Positions 43,973-56,854 of a DNA stretch of 64,000 bases are shown here, in pieces. Numbering within the stretch: position 1 is the first letter of the stretch; each line of letters begins with the position of its first letter. The stretch is from Gnetum montanum (Eukaryota > Streptophyta > Gnetopsida > Gnetales > Gnetaceae), in contig MNCI01022611.1 in the NCBI GenBank assembly GCA_015680685.1, positions 1,739,822 to 1,803,821 on the forward strand, given 5' to 3'. The notes below the pieces were generated by a model, which saw nothing but the letters and a program-made list of their open reading frames with translations, had not been told where the DNA came from and did no database searches. Both the position numbers and the translations under genes were made by a program.

Positions 43973-46249
43973 AATCTCAATCATGTACTATAACAAACAA
44001 AGTTTTAAACAATTTGTAAGGGATCCTATATCATCCACACAAATTTACAAATTTATCATCCTCATAGCCCACAAAAGTTAATTTTGATCAACATACAAAA
44101 AGTGAAACCATTTAGGGATGCCTAGAAAGCCATGAATCTAATCTCATCATCCACAACTATCATTGTCTACTTTATTTACTACATCTTCTCCATCAACCTT
44201 AATCATGGCAAAGATAAACATTTTTATTAAACCTTGGGAGTGCATTTTTTAATTTTTTTTATTTTACAATTTTCTAGTTTAAAAATTTTTATCATTTTCT
44301 TATTTCTTAAAATTTTTCTAACTGTTTTTTATTTTCTAATTATGAGCGTGTATCCCATTTCTTACTATTTTTCAATTTCTCTTTATAATTTTATAATTTC
44401 TTTTCATTACCTTTATGCATCTTTAAAGTATTTTCTGAATTGTTATTAATGAAATTATCAATCATCATGTAGGAATTTACTCCACATATTAAAATTTTAT
44501 TCTATGGTATCAAACTATAGAAAGAATAATTATGCATAATAATGAGATCACATCATCCATGCCTCCATTCCTATTTATAGGGCATACTTATCATGGAAAT
44601 AATATGATCCCTATCACATTAAAAACTAAAATTAGCCCATGATCACTATGCCTTAAAGAAAGAAAGAAGGACCTAAAGGGCATAGATAAGAATGTATCAT
44701 TAAGGGGATTTTTTGATTTTTTAGACTTCCATGCTAGGATTTATTAACCCTACATTAATGCATTACCATCCATGTTTTCTATTGTCCATGGAAAACACCA
44801 TTTGAAACAATTCTTCCCTTATTACATCACTCGAAAGACACGTGATCCATGTCTAAAGATTATCCTATGACAACAATAAAAATAATAATAAAATCATCCA
44901 TTTCATTTGTATGATTTAATTTTACAAAAACCAAAGATTTTAAAGAATACTTTAATTTAGAAATACCCATTTCTCCTTCATCAAATGAGACTTGAGTTTG
45001 TCTAATATGAGAATTTATTCTTAGAATACCACTTAAAGGCATGAAATCCATGTTTGAAGGTAGGTTATTTCCAAGAATCCCATGGTTCCTTGCACTAATC
45101 CAACCATGTGACTAGAAAGGTGATCCTCTAATGGGATTAGTATTGACTATAAGGTTAGAAAGGAAAGTGACCCATATCTAAAGATGCTCCTCTAAGTAAT
45201 GGCCAAGGTCCACACACCAAATTCCTATAAATAATTAACTATTTCCAAAATTACTAATATTTTATTTCACATTTCTCTTGTTGAATGGTAATTTCTTCAT
45301 GTGATGGTTAGTGGCCCCATGATGATGGGTCCAAGATGACATAATATGAAGTCACTAATAATGGTTAGACCTGGTTTGAAATTCTAACAAACAACAATAA
45401 TGGTCATTTTAATCATGCATCATACGTGGAACCCACTATGGCCATGGATACGTATCTCATGTCCCAATTCTTTAATCACTTCTTATTCCATTCTAACTCA
45501 CTAATATGCTATAATTATGAATTTTATGGTTTTGTAAAGGATAGTGTCTATGGATGTCCATCGAAGTGAAACAAAGATATGATTCATATTCAACTTCTAA
45601 GGTGCCTACAAACATCCATATAAGTGGTTATACAAGGGTATTTTGAATAGGAGCTTGCTTGGAGAGGATCCAATTGCATAGCTATTGTTAATAATAATCA
45701 AGAACTAACCTTACACCCTTCAAAACATCATGGGCAACTTCCTTGAATTCATACATCATTGTAGGCAACTTTTCATTAATTTTAGTTAAATTTCTTATTG
45801 AATTTTAATGATTTTTCTTCAAAACCCCTTGTTTTTTAGCCATTTTTAAACTTTACAGGACCATTTGCTTATGATTTCCATCATTTTAAACATCAATGGA
45901 ACCTAGACTCTAGCTTAACAATCCTTAGGAAACTCTAGAATCCACTATATGCACAAAAACGACAATTTTCCAAGGTAAAATATAAGTAAATCTAAGAAAC
46001 CCATATGGTATAGCATTTGCAATATAGTAGCTCTAAAAATATCTAAATATATGATTCCTTTATAATTCTTTACAATTCATTCCAAATGTAAGAGGATTTT
46101 GTAGTTTCAAGAGCCTAAAGCCTTTCTAGCACTATAACTTGTGATCTAGAAGTTTGAATTACTTTGTTCAAAAATTTGTAAGTTCCTATCATGAAGTTTG
46201 TTATCATAGGGGTTACTAGGAAATGAACTTTAAAACTTTATAACATCCT
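43973..46249. other. Unassigned DNA, no gene seen
   Basis: 2.3 kb without recognisable coding or a repeat partner in the window. A T-rich low-complexity stretch lies at 44245-44420. Open frames here have low-complexity composition. Confidence 0.45.
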
Positions 46250-47900
46250 TGTTACAACTGAAAACCTTGATCACTGAAAAAAACCAAGGATCCTTGGTGT
46301 AGCAGTTCCCCAAACCTAAACCCCCAAGGCCTTTGTGATAAAAATGGAATTCAAGGTGACCTAGTTGATTCGACAAATCAACCAGGGCTTTGTGAAATGC
46401 AAAGTGTGGGAATATAAATAGATCCGAAAATTCACAGAAAATAAATTTATTTTTGAACACAAAACTCAAAACTTAAAACTTTGTTGAGAAAGAATAAAGA
46501 ATAAGTTAGAGAAATGTGTACAAGTGGTGCCTCGATGAGCAAAAAGGGGGGTTCACTTCTACAAGAACTCAAAGCTCAATGAAGTCGATGTGATCTGCTC
46601 CACGATCCAAATGCTAAGCCACTATTCATGCTATGAAACCCTCCTTCACTACTAAAACCTCAAATCTATAAGGTGGGTCACTGCCAGGGGATGAGAAGAG
46701 TGGAAAACTTGGATGCCAGATTGCTCCATGCTACAATTTAGAAATCCCAAAGGTGTAGTGTTGACACCCAAAATCCACAAATCTCAAGGTTACAATGCTT
46801 CCACATTGGGGTTCAAGAGAATGCAAGTATGGGAACTTGATATAGCTCTTGAGAGACTAAGAATGCCCCAAGTGTCAAATTATAAAAATGGCTAAACTTA
46901 TTGAAAAAGTGTTGGAACCAAGATTGCTTGTATGCCAAAACTTGTTTAACAAAATTGCTCAACCTATAAATGGTGTTGGAGGCTGGTTTTTCTAGGTCCT
47001 TTAGGCCATGAATGGAGCTGCAAATTCTCTATGATTTGGCTACAAAAATGGTTGTAAAACTGACTAAAATGGCTACAAATTTAGGTGAGATGGGTGTCCA
47101 AATTTGATGGGTTACCATACATAGTGACTGCTTCCCCCCATGGCCATTCCATTTACTATAAATAGTAAGTAGGTTACACATTCCATGCTAGAGATGAATC
47201 TTCCACACTAAACTCTCCACCATGCTTGTTGAAGTGGCTGGTCAACATTGAAGTGCATGAAGTGATGAACTTTTGCTTTTGTGGCTTCCACGTTGGGGGA
47301 TTGAATTTTCCACGTTGGGGATAAAGACTCCACACTGGGGGTGAACTTCCACACTTAGAGGAAAAATTTTCTAGGCTGTTCACATGGTCTCCACATTGAA
47401 GGAGGAAAAGCTTCCAAAAGCCCCATCCTTCCACACTAGGGGTAGGTGAGATCTACCCCCTGCCTGTGTTTCTAGCATAGAAAAATGCATCACCCTCATA
47501 AAACCCATCAAATTTCCTTTTTTGACATTCCAAAAGGAATTTTTGAACCTCCCTCCCTCCCCAACTCCCTCCTCCACCCCCCTCTCCCCCCTCTCCCCCC
47601 TGCCCCCTAAAAGAAAAGCCCAAATATAAATACTAGTTGACTTTTCTCACTTGGGGAATGAGGCTTTGACCACTTATGAGACATTTTTAGCCCAAAAAGT
47701 ATAAAGAATGTGAAATTTCCCATTGTGAGTTACAATTTAAACATTTACATTGAATTTTTCCCTTGAGTTTCATGGGGTGAAAGCTACATGATGAAGATTG
47801 GCTATAACATTCAAATTTTTGTGGTATTTCAAAGACCCCTCTTTGCTGATGCTTAGAGGATTGACATGAGAGGCACCGACAAAGAATACAAAACACCACT
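46250..47900 (-). repeat. 3' LTR of the giant element
   Basis: Matches 62666-64000 in direct orientation (shared: ccaaggatccttggtg, aataaatttatttttgaac, ggtgcctcgatgagcaaaaa, catgcttgttgaagtgg). Its end on the minus strand is GTTGTAACA at 46250; the start lies near 47900 and is not resolved. It has a C/T-rich run at 47552-47610. Confidence 0.8.
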
Positions 47901-47964
47901 ACATATTATAATGCTACAATGCATATAGGTCACATGAGAATCAAGCTATCTAGGTCACCAAATT

Positions 47965-48050
47965 TGCTAGTTTCAAGCCATGGTAGGTCTTGGTACCAGT
48001 TTAAGACCCTAAAAGGCCATGTTACAAGTTTAAAGTTGTAGTGGACCATT
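47965..48050. repeat. 29-bp tandem repeat, cluster 1
   Basis: Three degenerate units of 27-30 bp built on gctagttt.a(a/g), just beyond the stop of pol. The same unit forms clusters at 51761-51850 and 56648-56797. Confidence 0.6.
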
Positions 48051-48081
48051 GAATGTCAGCTCACTTATCAATGATCACCAA

Positions 48082-49225
48082 CTACATGTGGTATGGCTTT
48101 AGATAAGAATGATTGACCAAATTGGCCATCTCATTCCCATCCATGTTGGCTCTTTTGGATGCTCCATTCCTATAGGCTCTGGTACCAAGTAAGGGCCCCT
48201 TCCAATTAGTTGAGAACTTGTCTGCATGCTCACAAGTGACCTTGAGAACTAGGTCCCCCTCCTTGATCTTGCACATGATCAAGTTGCCCCTACCTCTCTT
48301 GATATAGCTTAATGTAAGTAAGCACTTACATACGTTTCTTCTCCACAAAATCTAGGGCTGCCATCTGTAACTCCTCATTCTGCTCATCATTGATGAAGTT
48401 AGTCAAGGCTAGTCAGAGCAATGGTACCTATAATTCAACAGGTAAAATAGCTTTAAAACCATAAACAAGGCTATAAGAGGTCATTTTGGTTGTCATTAAA
48501 TAGGTTATTCTATATGCCCATAGTGCATGGACAAGCCACTCATGCCACTTGCACTTGCTATTGTTGAGCATCTTCTTAAGTAAGTTGATGGCCTTATTGG
48601 TTACTTCTACTTATCCATTGGCTTGAGGGTAGTACAGTGATGAGAAATAATGCTTAATTCCTAGGTTGTGATGGAAATCCTTAGGTTCTTGGCTACTAAA
48701 TTGAGGTCCATTGTCTATAACTATGGTTATGGGTATGCTAAAACAAGCTACAATGTTATCTACGATAAATTTTCAAACTTGTTTAGATGTGGTCTTCCTT
48801 AGGAGAATAGCCTCAACTCACTTGGTAAGTATTCAATTGTAGTGATGATGAAGCTATGTCCTAAAAAAGACTTAGGCATTATAGGTCTAGTGATATCCAA
48901 CCCCCATCATTGAAATATCCATGTTATCTGGGTTGTATGTAACTCAGTTGGTGATACATGTATTAGGTTTGCTATATCGTTGGCTTGTGTCACATCACTT
49001 AACCTTTAGTAGGAAATCATTTTCCATATGGGGCCAATAGTAGCCTAACCTTCTAATCTTAGTGTCCATGACTATAGGTCCTATATGCTCTCCACAAACT
49101 CCCTCATGAACCTCCTCTAGGACTATTCTAGCTTTAGTCTTCCCTAAGCACTTTAGGAGTATGCCATCAGAGGATCGTCGACATAATGTGTTATCACCTA
49201 CAATGACATACTTCTTCAATCTCTT
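48082..49225 (-). pseudogene. Integrase of the giant element
   Basis: 48995-49219 encodes LCRRSSDGILLKCLGKTKA and GEHIGPIVMDTKIRRLGYYW, the HHCC region of Tat-type integrase. Below it the core continues with VDNGPQFSSQEPKDF, KHYFSSLYYPQANG and NKAINLLKKMLNNSK (about 48720-48540), covering two catalytic acidic positions. The C terminus 48082-48348 ends GDLVLKVTCEHADKFSTNW and LKPYHM. Integrase would insert the element's DNA. The domain is nearly full length but has several stops. Confidence 0.85.
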
Positions 49226-49379
49226 GCTTATGGCATCCTTCTAAGCAGTAGTCAAGCCTTGTGAGGATTCACCATGCATAAGGTAAAATTTGATATCATC
49301 ATACCCCTACTTGGAAGGAGTAGTATGAACTATGATCACAAAGGTATCCTTAGTGTTCTATGTGATGGGAGTAGCATAG

Positions 49380-49795
49380 TCCATAGTCAAGGTGGGAAAC
49401 TTACTAAACACATCAAGTGTCACACATAGGGCTAATTTTGCAATAACATCAACTATGGAAGTTTCATTTCAAGGTATGTGTTGGATATCAATGTTTGTGA
49501 ATTGTTGTAACAATTACTTTCCTAGGTCACAGTAAGGTTGTAAATGCTTATCTTTCCATGCATAGACTTCAATTACTTAGTTAACCACAAGTTGTGACTT
49601 ACCTTTTATGACTAGGCATCTAATTCCCAAGTCATGAGCTACCATCATGCCTCTAATAAAACTCTCATATTCCATTATGTTGTTGGTACATGAAAACCCA
49701 AAATAACAGGCAAAGGATTGGATTTCACCATATGGGAATGTTACAATGGCAGCAGCACTAGCCTCATAGGTGGTTGAAGCTCCATCAAAGTTCAT
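49380..49795 (-). pseudogene. Second, plant-type RNase H (aRNH) of the giant element
   Basis: 49577-49795 encodes MNFDGASTTYEASAAAIVTF, then NNIMEYESFIRGMMVAHDLG and VIKGKSQLVVN: first Asp, catalytic Glu and the later acidic position (Asp changed to Lys) of the archaeal/plant-type RNase H. Presence of this domain after the ordinary RNase H is diagnostic for the Tat lineage, where it was acquired separately. Below 49577 the coding is degraded until integrase. Confidence 0.85.
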
Positions 49796-49810
49796 AATTT
49801 CCTCATAACC

Positions 49811-50350
49811 CTAAGGCACTTGGCTAACTATGTCAATGTGTTCATCAGGGAACTCAGGCTCTATGGTTGCTTGGTCATCAATAGGTGAAACTATGAGTTG
49901 TATAGCTATAGCTTGACCTTTTATTGAGGATTGAAAGATGTAATGGAGGTTAAACTCTAAAATTATGGCTTTCCATTGGGCTATATAGCTACTTTCATAG
50001 ATTTTTGTTGTTATGGCTCTAAGTATGTTATCCTTGCAAATTACGTTAACTTGGCTTTGGAAGAGGTAGTATTTCCATTTCCTCAAAGAGAAGACTAGTG
50101 CTAGACAATACTTCTACACCTCAATGTATTGGGTCTCATGGCCTACTAACGTATGGCTAAGGTAGTATATAGACATTTTTTCTCCATCATGTTTCCTAAT
50201 AAAGTAGAGAGGCAATGGATGTATTAGAAATGATGAGATAAATGTAAAAAGGTTTACCCTCTTACGAAGGATATACTATCAATAGTTGTGTCAACTCTTG
50301 CTTAAGGTTTTCAAAGGTCTCTTGGCATTGATTCATCCACTTATAGTGAA
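49811..50350 (-). pseudogene. Retroviral-type RNase H of the giant element
   Basis: 49811-50086 encodes MRKWKYYLFQSQVNVICKDN and IAQWKAIILEFNLHYIFQ, then SSIKGQAIAIQLIV, the C-terminal half of the first RNase H of Tat/Athila-type pol. The N-terminal half (50100-50350) is fragmentary. It lies between RT and the plant-type RNase H. Confidence 0.8.
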
Positions 50351-50358
50351 CTCCTTTC

Positions 50359-51540
50359 TTAAGCAAGTGTGAGCTGTAACTTATTTATAAGCCTAATGAT
50401 AAACCTATGGATAAAGTGTAATATTTCTTGTAATCCATGAAGCTCTTTAAGGTTGGTAGGTGCTGCTAATTTGGATATGACCTTAACCTTATCAAGATCT
50501 ACATGTATGCCTAGTTTAGAGACTACAAAGCCAAGCATCTTACCGATCTTGACATCAAAGACACACTTCCTAGGATTAAGCCTAAGCTCATGTTTGAGGC
50601 ATTGTTTAAGAACAATATCTAGGTCATTAGCATGGTCATTGGCTATCTTAGACTTCATGGTTGTGTCATCTACATAATCATTAACCAAATCCAACATGTA
50701 ATCATTGAAGATATAGGTCATAACTCTCTAGTATGTTGCTTCGATGTTCTTAAGGCCAAAGGACATCATGGTATAACAAAAAGTACCCCATGGGGTCATA
50801 AAGACCATGCTAAGTTGGTGATCTAGGTTTATCCTAATTTGGTTATATCATGAGAACCCATCTATAAAGGACAACAAGGCATGTCTAGCTATATTATCGA
50901 TAAGTTGATCAATACTAGGCAAAGGGAAGTCATCCTTGATAGTTGCTTTATTTAGATCTTGAAAATCAATGCAAAGACGAATACTCCAATTTTTCCTAGG
51001 GACTACCACTATTTTGGATACCCATTCTATGTAATCAATAGCCCTAATGAAACTTTCTTGGTAGATCTTTGAGATCTCATTGTGAAATGTCAAGGCCAAA
51101 TCAGATCTAATCTTATGCACTTTTTACTTAACTGGTCAAATGCTAGGATCCAGTATGATGTTGTGCTAGACTATACATGGGTCTAGGCCTGGCATATCTT
51201 TGTATGACCAAGAAAATGCCTTAATGTTATTTTGTAAGATCTTGGTGATATCTTGAGAGCATTGAGGCTCTAGTGAGGAACTTAGTTTAGGGGTCTTCCC
51301 CTCACCACTGTGTGTTGTGATAAGAACCTCAACTAGAGAGTCTTTGATTCTATCTCCTGCTTATAAGTTGATAGATTTGAGTAGGTTTTTAGGCCATTCT
51401 AGAGGTTTCTCTATTGAGGCTATGTGGTCTACAAGACTCTCAAGCTCAAGATCTAGGCAATTAGGATTGATACACCGTGAGGTCCATGTAGACACAAAGG
51501 CAAACTAATTTGCTCCCAAGTACTCATACTTTGATCCTAC
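50359..51540 (-). pseudogene. Reverse transcriptase of the giant element
   Basis: From 51540 down: NIKAFSWSYKDMPGLDPCIV linker, KIRSDLALTFHNEISKIYQE, IRLCIDFQDLNKATIKDDFP, LPSIDQLIDNIARHALLSFI (50848-51120), then NDYVDDTTMKSKIANDH with the catalytic Asp pair and VISKLAAPTNLKELHG (50359-50721). The wording is Tat-type Ty3 RT. Stops separate the two clean pieces. The RT copies element RNA in the cytoplasm. Confidence 0.9.
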
Positions 51541-51760
51541 ATGTCAACCAAAAGCATATTAAGTGGCACCTGGGTAAATGTAAATAATTAATGTTCAAAT
51601 TCAATAAAACACATGCAAATCTAATCCAATCAAGGCTATCCAAGGTCATTAATGAGATAAGGTTTATTCGAAAAAGTGTAATAGAGGTAACCAAAGATTA
51701 CATAACAATCAAACAAAGGGAAGTATAAGGCTACAAATGTTTGATAAAGGTCACAATTTT

Positions 51761-51850
51761 GCTAGTTTTAGGCCTTAGTGGGCTATGATGCTAGTTTATA
51801 TTCTTGGTGTACTAAGATGCTAGTTTAAGGCCTTAGCAAGCCATGGTCAT
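51761..51850. repeat. 29-bp tandem repeat, cluster 2
   Basis: Three units starting gctagttt at 51761, 51790 and 51819, period 29, just upstream of the RT (in the element's orientation). Confidence 0.65.
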
Positions 51851-52888
51851 ACAGTGTCAAATGGTGGTCCATGAAGCTCAAACCCTACTATTCAATACTA
51901 TTTAAAGGCTAGAAAAAGGTAAATAGAGCTGTAATAAGACAAACAATGAACCTATAAGGCTGTATAAAGGCCATAGAAGGTTAACAAGGTCAACAAGGCA
52001 ACATAAGTCCAAAACCAAGTCAAAACATCACATAATAAGGCAAAAATCAAGAAAAATAGGATATATATGATAAATTTTTTCTCATATTTGTTAAAAATGA
52101 TTAATTCTTTCCATTTTTAGGCCTTAGCAAGCCATTTTTTGAGGCTACATAGCTATTAGATGAGTTTAGGCATTAATTAGAGCTATTTTTTGTCTGCTTA
52201 GACTAAAAAATCAAGTGTTTTGAGGCTTCCACACTAGGTTTAGCATGGAAACAGGGTCCCTTAGTGTGGATACTAAGGAAAATAGGTTTTTGGATGCTTA
52301 GAGGTCTAAAATTAAGGCTCCATGACCTTCCCAAGGTAGCACAGGGTCATATCCCTCAAAATTGGGCACTTTAGAGGTTTGTAAAGGTCAAAAACAAGTT
52401 CCAAAGTCTTCCCCCTTTGCTTCCAAGCTAGCCAACATGGAAAAGAAAGGTTTTAGCATAGAGAACCAAAATCAAAACAAAAATTAGGTTAAATATCGTT
52501 AAACAAATAGTTGAAGTCTAGATCTAGAACATGTGCATCTCCCAACTTCATTTCGAGGTAATTTGAGGCCATTTTAAGTGTCAATAGGTCTTACAATGGA
52601 TTTCCCTCTTTTCCACACTAGGGATGGAAAGCTCAGCATGGAGAACTAGGTGGAACCACTTTTCACCATCTAGGATCAATTTTGTAAAGTCTAAGGGATC
52701 CAACACCTATTGTTAGGGTTCTAGAGTGCATGAAAGGTAATTTAATGTCATTTTGAAGTGTTTAGGAGTCCCAAACAAGTCCCCCCTTGAGTATCCACAC
52801 TAGGAATATGATACTCAGCATGGAAAAAGGGATCATCAATGTGGAAGAATCATGAAACTTAGATCTAGCCTAATTTCAACCTCAATCA

Positions 52889-53940
52889 ACCATGCATGTT
52901 AGCCTTGAGGATTACTGAGGTTGAAGACTAAGGTTTGGGGTCAAAACTAGTTAGTTTATTGGTTTGCCAAGTGGTTTTTGAGCTTCCCCCTCTTTTCCAT
53001 GCTAGGAATAGTATTGCTAATGTGTAAAAATAGGGGGGAAATAGATTTTCATGCTTTTGTATCATTTTTTATCATCCATGTAGGTCCCTAAGGTTGTTAA
53101 TGATGATGGTAAATGCTTGGTATCAAAATTTTTCCATTTTGAAGATTAATGAGTGCTTTTTCAGCTCCCCCCCCCCCCCCCCCCCCCCCTTTTTAAAATG
53201 GTAGGGCTTCCATTCTCAACGTGAAAAATTAGGGGGAAAGCTTTTTTATCATTTTTTCTCACTTTTGGTCATGCATGTAGGCTCCTAGGTTTGTTAGTGT
53301 TGACTACTACCACTTGATGTCATTTTTGATCACTTTCACTCATGCATGTAGGCTCTTAAGGTTACTAGTGTTGATTGCTGCTACTTTGTGTCAACATTTG
53401 GTTATTTCAAGGGTCAATAGGCATTTTTTAGGCTTCCCCAAAATTTTTCCACCCTAGTACTTTCATGATTGACATGAAAAATTGGGGGGAAATATTTTTG
53501 ATCATTTTTGGTTACTTTCGATCATGCATGAAGGCTCCAAAGGTTTCTAGTATCAACTACTATCATTTGATGTTAAAATTTGGCTATTTCATAGGACATT
53601 AGGAAATTTTTGGGCTTTCCCACCTTTTTCCATGCTAGGGCTTCCATGCTAAGCATGGAAAATTAGGAAAAAATCTTTTTAACCCTTTTCTGATCAACCT
53701 AGCCATGCATGAGTGTCCACAAGGTTGCTGGTGTTGGCCATTAGTGTCTAAGATCAAGATCTTATCATTTTGGACGTTATGAGGGGATTTTTAGTCTTTT
53801 CCCCTTTTTTCTATGCTAAGGGTCAAAGGTTCAATGTTGAATAGGTCTCTCACAATCAAGAAGTTAGATCTAGACCAAATCAATAGTTGATCGATGATGC
53901 ATGTTAACCTCCAGGGTTGCCAGTGTCAATGGTCAATGGT
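52889..53940. repeat. Degenerate tandem array, unit about 182-200 bp
   Basis: The anchor catgcatgtaggctcc with following aaggtt.ctagtgttgac recurs at about 52889, 53070, 53271, 53341, 53523, 53704 and 53900. Spacings are 181, 201, 70, 182, 181 and 196, so one unit is internally deleted. Each unit also has a purine run aggggga and a pyrimidine run ttcccc. Confidence 0.65.
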
Positions 53941-55621
53941 AGGTGTCAAGATTTGATAATTTGGAGGCTTTTAAGTGCCTCATGTAACCTCCCCCCATTC
54001 TCTCCCCTTTCTTCCAAGCTGAGCATGGTGACCCTAGTGTGGATGAGAGGGGGATGACATTTTTGTACTATATTTGGCCAATCTTAGGGCTTTTAGAATC
54101 TCTAGAGGCTTTTGGCAAGGTCTAGGCGTTAACGGGAATCAAGAAATGGTCATTAGGTCATCAATTGAAGTCATTTTTTACTTCCCCCCATCTATCTAAA
54201 TTGGGGGTGAGAGGCTCAGCATGGAAGAAACTTCCCCTAGTGTGGAAAACACCAAATCCTAAATTACGACTAATTTTGACTAAGTTTGGTGAGATGCTTG
54301 GAGGGGTTCTAGGTCACATGGGGCCCACTTTGGGCTCAAACTAGTGTTAGATGAGTGTTGGGAGGCAAGAGTAAGTGTTAGCCCCCTTCTTGCATGCTAA
54401 GTACTAATGCCCCAACATGAAAATCCATGGTGTTTAGCCTTGGTCATGTCTTATCCACTTTTGAAAACCTAGGGTTGAAAAAGAAAAGCTTGGGTTACCA
54501 AAAATAAAAAATATTTGTAATTATAATGAATTTATAAAATATTAGGCATGTTTCCACACTAAGCATAGTATTCCTAGCATGGATGCATGGGGTTAAGGTT
54601 TCCATAATGTTTTAAGTGTCAAAATTGATAAAAAATCTCAGCATTGATGCAAGTTCTGGTCAAGAGTGAAGGCATAAGGTAGGGCCCACAATTCAAAAAT
54701 TTAAAATTTTAAAAACTAAAGTTGTTTCCCACCTAAAACTAACATGAACTAGACTTTCCCCCTTTGCACTTCAATGCACTTGTAGTTATGGTGCACTAAA
54801 TTGGTAGTTGGGGTTTCCATGAGTGTGTTTAGGTTTTATATGGGTTTATATATTAAATTTTGCAAGTTTTCATCACAATTTTCATTCTACATCAATAGCG
54901 CATTGGAGGAGAGCTCTAGCAGGGGCTCTAATGCTAGTAAGAACCAATTCTTATTGTGGAAACCTTCCATATTCCTCGTAGCCAATGTTGACTCCTCATC
55001 CTTCTTTAGTTTTCAACCATTCCCAATGTTGAGCCTATCATAGCGCTAAAGCAATGAGAGGAAAAGATCCAAAATCCTATAATTCAAAAGATGGATGAAT
55101 GTGCTTGGAAGTTTGAAGAAGTTCCTAGGTCCATCTCTATCTAGGCTTCTTCTGTTACTACTCCAAGGTAGGCATTTCTACCTATTTTTTCCTTTTTTCT
55201 AAGGTTTTTCAAGCTTTATTTTCCATGTGTTAGGGTCATTTTTGCTAGATCTACTCCAGTAGAGGGATTGAAATAGAATTCTAATGAAATCCCACTTCCC
55301 ATTTTGGCCATTTCCACATGGATCCATGGTCGCTTCATTGTTTTAGCTTTTGTAGATTCAATTTTAAAAATAAGACTTACTATTTCATGCTATTTTCCCA
55401 AAATTTTGGGGTATGGTTATTTTTTTTCAAATCTAGCCCTTGGGATTTGTTAAAACTAAATTTGAACCAAATACTACCCCATTATTTTTGTGTGAATTTT
55501 AATGGGTTTAAATGGTTTTCACCATTTCCACTATTTCCATTGCTAAGACTTAGTTTTTGCTATAATGTTTTGGCTATAAAGGCCATAAAATATGGCAAGA
55601 ATGCTTTTATGGAATTTCCTA

Positions 55622-56160
55622 AGCTAATTTAGATAAACATCTAAGAGCTTTTTACATAGGCTAATTTCACCCTTGACATAGGAAGTTTTTCCTAAATTTA
55701 TTAAGAAGTTCCAATTGGTCATGATGCAAGGTTATGCAAGGTTGTAATAATGTTTTCTTGTGGAATTACTTATACTAATTTAGATAAACATCTTAGAATT
55801 TTTTAAAAAGGCCAATTTCACCTCCAACTAGATGTTTTGTCTAAATTTGTTAAGTGTTTTCATAATGTAAGGCTACATAAGGTTGTAATAATGTTTTCTT
55901 GTGGAATTGCTTAGAGTAATTTAGAAAAACACCTTAGAGCTTTTTACAAAGGTTAATTTCACCTCCGACTAGATGTTTTATCTACATGTGCTAAGTGTTT
56001 TCACAATGTAAGGCTACACAAGGTTGCAATAATGTTTTGTTGTGAAATTGCTTAGACTAATTTAGAAAAACACCTTAGAGCTTTTTACATAGGCTGATTT
56101 TACCTTTTACTAGGATGTTTTCCAAACTTGTTAAGAAATTCTAATTAGTCATAATGTTTT
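55622..56160. repeat. Tandem repeat, unit 140-153 bp, nearly four units
   Basis: Units begin taatttaga.aaacacctta at about 55622, 55775, 55914 and 56056 (spacing 153, 139, 142) and share gttgtaataatgttttcttg and ggctaatttcacctcc-type segments. The last is partial. Confidence 0.8.
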
Positions 56161-56647
56161 TATTTTGAGTTATGGTTTTGGCTATGGGTTACTAACTATA
56201 TATGTGTTTTATTTCAAGCCTTAAGAGACATTAGTAGCCCCAACGGTGAGGGTGGGGAACAACCCACCACTTCCTCCTCTAGATGTCACTTAGTAGCCTC
56301 CTTCAATTTAGCTTGTTGGCTATTTGTTTTTGTTTTTATGTTTATGGCTATGATTAGCCAAGACTATGTTATGGATGCTTGTTATTCTTTGATATTTTTG
56401 CCACACAATCTGGTCATGGCTATGTATGTTTTAAACATTTTAACTTTAAATTTAAATTTTGGTTTTATTTTGGCTATATGCATTTATAGTAGTAGTGAAC
56501 ATTATAAATGTTATAAACATTGAAAACGGCTATGTTTATGTTTTTGATTATAACATTTAATGGCTAATTGACAAAAAGAAGTGTCATAATAAGCAAGATG
56601 TTTACTAGTTTTAGGCCAGTATAAGCACAAGTTATATTGCATGATTA

Positions 56648-56797
56648 TGGCATTTCCAATTTAAAGCCATGGTTGGCCATAATGCCAATTTAATGTCTTA
56701 GCAGATCATTGTACCAGTTTAACGTTTTAGCGGATGGTAATGCGAGTTTAACATCTTAGTGAACAAAAATGCTAGTTTAACATCTTAGCAAATGTAG
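56648..56797. repeat. 29-bp tandem repeat, cluster 3
   Basis: Five degenerate units (about 56651, 56683, 56713, 56741, 56770; 28-32 bp) on the motif gctagtttaacatcttagca, ending 58 bases before the solo LTR. Confidence 0.65.
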
Positions 56798-56854
56798 TAT
56801 GAAAGAGATAATTTTTTATGTTTAAAACATAAGTAAAAATAAAAGGTTGTACAT

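Larger units (their letters stand above)
51541..56854. other. Repeat-rich spacer between pol and protease of the giant element
   Basis: 5.3 kb with no recognised protein on either strand. It holds a 29-bp repeat cluster (51761-51850), a degenerate array with unit near 182-200 bp (about 52889-53940), a run of 23 C (53167-53189), a 140-153-bp tandem repeat (55622-56160) and a second 29-bp cluster (56648-56797). Words such as ccacactagg and agcatggaaa also occur in the LTRs and leader of the element. Plus-strand frames at 54801-55632 have no known motif. Confidence 0.55.

Noticed and set aside
44245-44420. Small T-rich open frame resembling a membrane protein
   Set aside because: Low-complexity T-rich DNA gives runs of Phe and Leu in any frame; there is no other support.
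51761-51850. CRISPR-like short repeat cluster
   Set aside because: The units are contiguous and degenerate without unique spacers, and the context is a plant retrotransposon.
54801-55632. Possible host exons (open frames, with a gtaggc donor-like site near 55165 and a ttatttcaag acceptor-like site near 56210)
   Set aside because: The peptides match no family I recognise, composition is simple, and the stretch lies in the repeat-rich spacer of a transposon.
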